Source of the DNA: Georgenia muralis
GTDB lineage: Bacteria > Actinomycetota > Actinomycetes > Actinomycetales > Actinomycetaceae
Assembly (NCBI RefSeq): GCF_003814705.1
Contig: NZ_RKRA01000001.1
Span: forward strand, 3,974,776 to 4,038,775
Reading direction: 5' to 3'
DNA length: 64,000 bases
Below are positions 59,448-64,000 of this stretch, piece after piece. The position numbers and the translations under genes are program-made. Within the stretch, counting starts at the first letter, position 1. Each line of letters begins with the position of its first letter. The notes below the pieces were generated by a model. It saw nothing but the letters and a program-made list of their open reading frames with translations, ran no database searches and had not been told where the DNA came from.

Positions 59448-59511
59448 CGCCGAGTTGCGGGTTGTTGCGACCAGATCGCCTCGAGGACCAGCCACAACCC
59501 CCAACTCGGCG
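59448..59511. repeat. Inverted-repeat element, REP-like
   Basis: CGCCGAGTTGCGGGTTGTTG pairs with CCACAACCCCCAACTCGGCG at 18 of 20 positions, around a 24-base centre that includes AGATCGCC. Elements of this shape (GAGTTG...CAACTC around a short loop) are scattered between genes in many actinobacterial genomes, as I recall. Confidence 0.6.
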
Positions 59512-59554
59512 ACGGGACCGTCGCGCGAGCCTGCCGACACCCGGGCATGCCGAT

Positions 59555-59581
59555 GACCGGCCACGCGGGACGTGGCCGGTC
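59555..59581 (-). terminator. Terminator of the LPxTG-like repeat protein gene
   Basis: GACCGGCCACG and CGTGGCCGGTC form a perfect 11-bp stem with a CGGGA loop, 15 bases downstream of the stop at 59596. Confidence 0.8.
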
Positions 59582-59595
59582 ACCTGCTGTGCTCG

Positions 59596-61050
59596 TCAGC
59601 TGATCTGCATCCCGAACCGCCGGGTCGCAGCGAGACCGGCCAGCATGAACAGCACGGCGAGCCCGCCGAGCATCCGGCCGTCACCTCCGGTTACCGGGAG
59701 GGAGCCGGTGGACATCGCAGCCACTCCGGTGCCAGAGATCTGCGCCGCCGGTCCGCCCGAGGCACTGAGGGCGTGCGTCAGGTTGGCGACCGTGACGATC
59801 CGTCCGGCGCCGAGGACGCCGGTGCCAACGGCCGCGCCACCCGTGGAGACGACGGCGTTGTCGCCGGCGGTCCGGTCGGCGGAGTCGACGCCGAGGTCGA
59901 CCTCCGCATCCACGATGACGACCTCGCCGGTGTCGGCGTCAGTCCCGGTGTCGGTGTCGGTGTCGGTGTCAGTCCCGGTGCCTGCGTCCGTCCCGGTGCC
60001 TGCGTCCGTCCCGGTGTCGGTGTCAGTCCCGGCGTCGCTGCCACCGATCGCGAGATCGACATCGACGGTGGCCGGATCGGCCGCATCAGCAGCCTGCTCC
60101 TCGGAAAGGTCACCACCGAGAAGCTCACCGTCGACGTCGACAACCTCATTCGAGGCGGCGCCGGTCAGGTCGACCTCCACGTCCGCGGTGACGAGGTCCT
60201 CGGCGCCCACCGCGATGTCGTCGGTGCCGACACCACCGGTGTCGCTGCCACCGATCGCCAGATCGACATCGACGGTGGCGGGATCAGCAGCGTCGGCCGC
60301 CTGCTCCTCGGACAGGTCACCACCGAGAAGCTCGGCATCGACGTCGACAACCTCATTCGAGGCGTCGCCGGTCAGATCGACCTCCGCGTCCGCAGTGGCG
60401 AGGTCGTCAGCACCCACCGCAATGTCGTCGGTGCCGATACCACCGGTGTCCGTGCCACCGATCGTGAGATCGACATCGACCGTGGCCGGGTCAGCCGCGT
60501 CGGCCGCCTGCTCCTCGGACAGATCGCCACCGAGAAGCTCGGCATCGACATCGGCAACATCGTTGGCGGCGTCGCCGGCCAAGTCGACCTCCACGTCCGC
60601 GACGACGACCTCACCCGCACCCGTGTTCTCGGTGCCGGTGGTGCCTGTGCCGGTGCCGGTGTTGGCGTCACCGATCGCGAGGTCGACATCGGCGGTTGCC
60701 GGGTCGGCGGCGTCGGCCGCCTGCTCCTCGGACAGGTCACCACCGAGAAGCTCGGCATCGACATCGACCACCTCGTTGGCGGCGTCGCCGGTGAGGTCGA
60801 CCTCCGCGTCCACGGTGACGACGTCGCCGGTGCCTGTGCCCGTGACGGCGTCGGTGCCGCCGAGGGTCGCGTCGACGTCCACCAGGACGTCCTCCGTGGC
60901 TGTCACCTCGGTGACGACCTCGACGGACGCCTCGGCGTTGAGGTCGAGGCCGGTTCCGCCGACCTCGGCGTGTGCTGCTGTGGCGCCGGCGGCGAAGAGG
61001 CCACCGGTGACGAGCGCTGTCTTGAGCGCCCGAGTGACGTAGATGTGCAT
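59596..61050 (-). CDS. Repeat-rich, cell-wall-anchored (LPVTG) exported protein
   Basis: 484 residues from ATG 61050. Signal peptide: RALKTALVTGGLFAAGATAA. At least four repeats of about 70 residues follow, each around VDVDAELLGGDLSEEQAADA and ADPATVDVDLAIGGSD-like text. Next comes a region of TDTDTDTG repeats, coded by hexamer DNA repeats near 59945-60035. The C-terminus is a sorting signal: SLPVTGGDGRMLGGLAVLFM, more hydrophobic residues, then ATRRFG. The LPVTG and the basic tail support sortase anchoring. Composition is acidic (Asp, Glu, Ala, Thr), suggesting an extended surface fibre. Confidence 0.8.
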   Translation of the reverse strand: MHIYVTRALKTALVTGGLFAAGATAAHAEVGGTGLDLNAEASVEVVTEVTATEDVLVDVDATLGGTDAVTGTGTGDVVTVDAEVDLTGDAANEVVDVDAELLGGDLSEEQAADAADPATADVDLAIGDANTGTGTGTTGTENTGAGEVVVADVEVDLAGDAANDVADVDAELLGGDLSEEQAADAADPATVDVDLTIGGTDTGGIGTDDIAVGADDLATADAEVDLTGDASNEVVDVDAELLGGDLSEEQAADAADPATVDVDLAIGGSDTGGVGTDDIAVGAEDLVTADVEVDLTGAASNEVVDVDGELLGGDLSEEQAADAADPATVDVDLAIGGSDAGTDTDTGTDAGTGTDAGTGTDTDTDTDTGTDADTGEVVIVDAEVDLGVDSADRTAGDNAVVSTGGAAVGTGVLGAGRIVTVANLTHALSASGGPAAQISGTGVAAMSTGSLPVTGGDGRMLGGLAVLFMLAGLAATRRFGMQIS

Positions 61051-61129
61051 GGCTGAATCTCCTGACTGAGGGATGGGTGCGCACAGGGCGCGGGGTCGCG
61101 TGCCGGCAGTGGAGCCGGCCGGACCCGCC

Positions 61130-62218
61130 TCAGGCAGGAGAGACGGAGACGTCCAGAGCGATGCTCTGCGGTGTGGGGTCGTCGCCGGGGTTGCCGCGAG
61201 ATGTGCGCGGTCCGGCGTCGAGGTTGTAGGGAGTGGCCGGAGCGGCCTCCGCGGCGGCGGACGCACCACTCGCGGCCACGACGGGCGTACCGGGAACCGC
61301 GGCTGACGACGGCGTGCGTGCGTTCCCGATGCTTCCGACGACTGTGCCGGTGGTTGCGCCTGGTTCGCCCTCGGTGGCGACGAGCGTCGGGCCGGCCGGC
61401 CGCGGCTCCCCGGTTCGAACCTGGGAGGTCGCACCATCGAACCGGTCGGCGCCTGTCGTCACGGTGGATGCGGCCACGTCATCGGCGCCGGCGCTGCCGT
61501 CGTCGGCCACCGGAGCGGGTGCCACGGCCGCCGGACCGGCGACCGGCGACTCCGCCGGAATCTGGAGCGCGGGGGTCGTGGTCTCGGGTGCAGCGGCCTC
61601 CAGGACCGGCTCGAGCACGACGTCGTCGAGGGCATCTCTGACGGGGGCGAGAGCGGGCTCGACCGGCGCGCTGATCTCCGTGAGGCTCTCCACGACGGGC
61701 GCCACCGCTTCGACGACCGGCGCAGCCACCTCGACGACCGGCGCTGCCACCTCGACGACCGGCGCTGCGACCTCGACGACCGGCGCTGCGACCTCGACGA
61801 CAGGGGCAGCCGCCTCCACGACCTCGACCACCGGGAGTGCTGCCTCAATTACCGGCGCCGCAGTCTCCACGACCGGTGCCACCACCTCGACGACCGGGGC
61901 AGCCACCTCGACCACCGGCGCCGCAGGGGCTACCGCCGTCTCGACCGCCTCCGCGCTCACGCTCTCGACGACCTCGTTCGTGGCGGAGGCCACGGGGTCG
62001 ACGGCGGTCGAAGCCGTCGCGGCCACGTGCTCGACGACGCTCTCTGCGCCGTCCAGCGCGCCGCCGTCGAGCACGGACGCACTCGCGGACGACGCGAGCG
62101 CGGCACCGGCGGCCAGGGCGCCCACCGACCCGGCGAGCAGCCCCAGCCCGCGGAGGGCCCAGCGTCCGAGACGGCGTCCGCCGTCCGAGCGCTGGCCCCT
62201 GCCCTGCGAGCCGGACAT
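61130..62218 (-). CDS. Exported protein with APVVEVA heptad repeats
   Basis: 362 residues. A basic start (RRLGRWALRGLGLLAGSVGA) leads to a signal or anchor helix ending ALASSASASVL. Residues 85-170 are about a dozen copies of the heptad AAPVVEV (some APVVEA, APVIEA), an amphipathic pattern likely to form a long helix or polyproline rod. The C-terminal 150 residues are low complexity. No sortase motif is present. It is 79 bases upstream of the LPVTG protein gene, in the same direction, so they may be co-expressed at the surface. Confidence 0.7.
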   Translation of the reverse strand: MSGSQGRGQRSDGGRRLGRWALRGLGLLAGSVGALAAGAALASSASASVLDGGALDGAESVVEHVAATASTAVDPVASATNEVVESVSAEAVETAVAPAAPVVEVAAPVVEVVAPVVETAAPVIEAALPVVEVVEAAAPVVEVAAPVVEVAAPVVEVAAPVVEVAAPVVEAVAPVVESLTEISAPVEPALAPVRDALDDVVLEPVLEAAAPETTTPALQIPAESPVAGPAAVAPAPVADDGSAGADDVAASTVTTGADRFDGATSQVRTGEPRPAGPTLVATEGEPGATTGTVVGSIGNARTPSSAAVPGTPVVAASGASAAAEAAPATPYNLDAGPRTSRGNPGDDPTPQSIALDVSVSPA

Positions 62219-62340
62219 GTCACCTCCGGTGTGGTCTACGCCACAACGTAGAGGCGACCTTGCGAAGGTGCCACCTGAACAGGTGCCGACAGGAATGGGC
62301 TACGAGGCACGGCGAGGGAACGGCAGCCCGCGGTGCGCGC

Positions 62341-62362
62341 CGGCCCGCGGTAACGCGGGCCG
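62341..62362 (-). terminator. Terminator below the MMPL transporter gene
   Basis: CGGCCCGCG and CGCGGGCCG form a perfect 9-bp stem with a GTAA loop, seven bases below the stop at 62370. Confidence 0.8.
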
Positions 62363-62369
62363 ACCCTGC

Positions 62370-64000
62370 TCAGCGCACCGGCGCCGGCTGCGCCACGGCG
62401 TGCGGCTGCTCGCCGTCGTCGATCCCGAGCGACCGCTCGAGCTTGGCCCCCTCGACGTCGACGTCGGGCAGCGCCCGGTCGAGCCAGCGCGGCAGCCACC
62501 ACGCCCGCTCCCCGAGCAGGCTCAGCACCGCCGGGGTGAGCGTCATCCGCAAGAGGAAGGCGTCGACCAGGACGCCGAGGGCCAACCCGAACCCGATCGG
62601 CCGGATCATCGTCAGCTCGGCGAAGATGAACCCGCCGAAGACCGAGACCATGATGATCGCGGCCGCGGTGACCACCCGGGCGCTGTGGTCGAACCCGCTG
62701 ACCACCGCGGCGCGGACGTTCTCGCCGTGCACGTACGACTCGCGGATCGCCGAGACGAGGAACACCTGGTAGTCCATCGCCAGGCCGAACAGCACGCCGA
62801 TGAGGATGATCGGCAGGAAGCTGAGGATCGGTCCGGGCTCGTGGACCCCGAAGATCCCCGAGCCGATCCCGAGCTGGTAGGTGGCCACGATGCCTCCGAA
62901 CGCCGCGGCGAGGGAGAGCAGGAAGCCCGCGGTCGCGAGCAGCGGCACCCAGATCGAGCGGAACACCAGCAGCAGGAGCACCAGCGACAGCCCGATGACG
63001 ACGGCCAGGTACACCGGCAGCGCGTCGGCGAGACGCTCGGAGATGTCGATGTTCGCCACGGTCTGCCCCGTCAGGCCCAGCGTGGCCCCGCGCGCCTCAC
63101 CGATGACGGGCGCGGCGTCGTCGAGCCGGTGCACGAGGTCCACGGTCGACTCGGTCGAGGGCCCCTCGGCCGGCACGAGCTGGAAGGCCAGGGTGGAGCG
63201 GTCCTCGCTCACCCCGAACGGGACCACGTACTCCACGCCCTCGACGCCGGCGAGGTCCTCGGCGACGTCGAGCTGGACCGTGGTCACCGCGGCGTCGTCG
63301 GCGGGCACTTCATCCGGAGTCGCGACGACGATGAGCGGACCGTTGGCACCGGCGCCGAAGTTGTCGCGGATGAGGTCGTAGGTGCGGTACGCGGTGGAGT
63401 CCGCGGGCTCGGCGCTGCCGTCGGGCAGGCCCAGGCGCAGCTGCTGGACCGGGCTGGCGAGCACCCCAGCGAGGACGACGACGCCGACGATCGCCAGCCA
63501 CGGGTACCGCTGGACGACGGCGCCCCAGCTCCGGCTCGGACGGCTCTCGCGCCGCGAGCCGGTGGGCTCCGCCGTCGCCGCGCCGGCGGGGTGAGCCGCC
63601 CTCGCCGCGCGACGCTCCCCGGCGGCCCGCGCCGCACCACGCCGACGTCGCGGCAGGACGCGCTCCCCGAGCAGCGAGAGCAGCGCCGGGGTCAGGGTGA
63701 TCGCCGCGAGCACCGCGACGACGACGGTCGCGGCCGCGACGAGGCCCATGACCGCGAGGAAGGGGATGCCCGTGACGGTCAGCGCCGCGAGCGCGATGAC
63801 GACCGTCATGCCCGCGAACGTCACCGCGTTGCCCGCGGTGCCGGTGGCCAGGGCGATCGAGTCGGTCCGCGCCATACCGCCCGAGAGCTGGATGCGGTGG
63901 CGGTTGAGGATGAACAGGGAGTAGTCGATGCCGACCGCGAGGCCGAGCATGAGCGCCAGCGCCGGGGTCACGCTGGTCATCTCGACGACGGCGCTGAGCG
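62370..64000 (-). CDS. MMPL-family RND exporter, C-terminal part (cut by window end)
   Basis: At least 540 residues are visible; the frame is open to the last base, so the N-terminus is outside. The visible part starts within the first membrane block (LGLAVGIDYSLFILNRHRIQ, GNAVTFAGMTVVIALAALTV). A cytoplasmic linker and an extracellular domain (VEYVVPFGVSEDRSTLAFQL) follow, then the second block (YLAVVIGLSLVLLLLVFRSI; GVLFGLAMDYQVFLVSAIRE). The GxxxDY loops in both halves are the proton-relay positions. Family members export lipids or antibiotics across the membrane. No regulator is visible next to it. Confidence 0.88.
   Translation of the reverse strand, partial: LSAVVEMTSVTPALALMLGLAVGIDYSLFILNRHRIQLSGGMARTDSIALATGTAGNAVTFAGMTVVIALAALTVTGIPFLAVMGLVAAATVVVAVLAAITLTPALLSLLGERVLPRRRRGAARAAGERRAARAAHPAGAATAEPTGSRRESRPSRSWGAVVQRYPWLAIVGVVVLAGVLASPVQQLRLGLPDGSAEPADSTAYRTYDLIRDNFGAGANGPLIVVATPDEVPADDAAVTTVQLDVAEDLAGVEGVEYVVPFGVSEDRSTLAFQLVPAEGPSTESTVDLVHRLDDAAPVIGEARGATLGLTGQTVANIDISERLADALPVYLAVVIGLSLVLLLLVFRSIWVPLLATAGFLLSLAAAFGGIVATYQLGIGSGIFGVHEPGPILSFLPIILIGVLFGLAMDYQVFLVSAIRESYVHGENVRAAVVSGFDHSARVVTAAAIIMVSVFGGFIFAELTMIRPIGFGLALGVLVDAFLLRMTLTPAVLSLLGERAWWLPRWLDRALPDVDVEGAKLERSLGIDDGEQPHAVAQPAPVR

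Larger units (their letters stand above)
59243..59595. other. Intergenic region upstream of the secreted hydrolase
   Basis: 353 bases with no supported gene. It holds the promoter of the hydrolase gene (ribosome site near 59250), an inverted repeat at 59448-59511, and the terminator at 59555-59581 of the upstream surface-protein gene. Confidence 0.6.

Noticed and set aside
59945-60035. CRISPR or satellite array in repeated GTCGGT-type hexamers
   Set aside because: They code for the TDTDTD stretch within an intact reading frame.
1-64000. tRNA or rRNA genes
   Set aside because: No cloverleaf with the conserved TTCGA arm, and no rRNA-like stretch, was found on reading both strands; a tRNAscan run would be decisive.

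Overview
The window is very GC-rich (third codon positions almost all G or C, long open frames antisense to nearly every gene). Its gene content (ECF-type sigma factor, NrtR-type regulator, Wadjet Jet genes of the DUF2397/DUF2398 type, MMPL exporter, WS/DGAT acyltransferase, DUF1326/DUF2182 pair, LPxTG-like surface protein) fits a Gram-positive actinobacterium, probably in or near the Micrococcales. This is inference from content and composition. No rRNA or tRNA gene was seen.

Layout. 1-2.3 kb: the end of a PP2C-type phosphatase and two poorly known genes, one apparently frameshifted. 2.4-5.6 kb: an NAD/ADP-ribose locus with an ARPP-1-type protein divergent from an NrtR-like Nudix regulator, which is followed by a macro-like/SIR2 fusion protein. 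5.9-8.5 kb: an overlapping pair of unknown genes and a convergent sigma factor. 8.7-10.8 kb: a gene graveyard (truncated, frameshifted response regulator joined head-on to the tail of an AlkD-like gene; a NERD protein; a frameshifted DUF1801-type gene). 10.8-15.7 kb: glycine-rich secreted protein, large LuxR-family ATPase regulator, CinA-like protein, intact DUF1801-type gene.

15.7-29.9 kb is one long minus-strand cluster: LacI regulator, ABC sugar-type importer (two permeases and a lipoprotein), two ADP-ribosylglycohydrolase-family proteins, ribokinase, a TIM-barrel/FGE-like fusion, a CaiB-type CoA-transferase, a CitE-type lyase and a secreted esterase. Four-base overlaps run through most of it. 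It looks like an uptake and catabolic operon for a ribosylated or glycosylated compound. Two near-identical LacI-type palindromes precede the regulator.

30-45 kb is accessory: alcohol dehydrogenase, MazEF-like pair, IS110-family transposase, a complete four-gene Wadjet operon (jetABCD), a tandem SRPBCC protein next to an ArsR remnant, an unknown acidic protein, and a second MazF-like pair. 45.4-49.4 kb: a translationally coupled operon of an acyl-CoA-dehydrogenase-like flavoenzyme with a sulfonate/taurine-type ABC importer. 49.4-57.4 kb: AlkD-like protein, TetR regulator and its divergent DUF4242-type gene, DUF2182/DUF1326 pair, hydrolase-LuxR fusion, Phd/VapC pair, WS/DGAT gene broken by an in-frame stop, and a voltage-sensor-like membrane protein. 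57.6-64 kb: secreted hydrolase, two repeat-rich exported proteins and an MMPL transporter cut by the window end.

The most notable items are the ARPP-1/NrtR/macro-SIR2 locus, the separate ADP-ribosylglycohydrolase catabolic operon less than 20 kb away, and the defence island around Wadjet with its IS110 element and toxin-antitoxin pairs.
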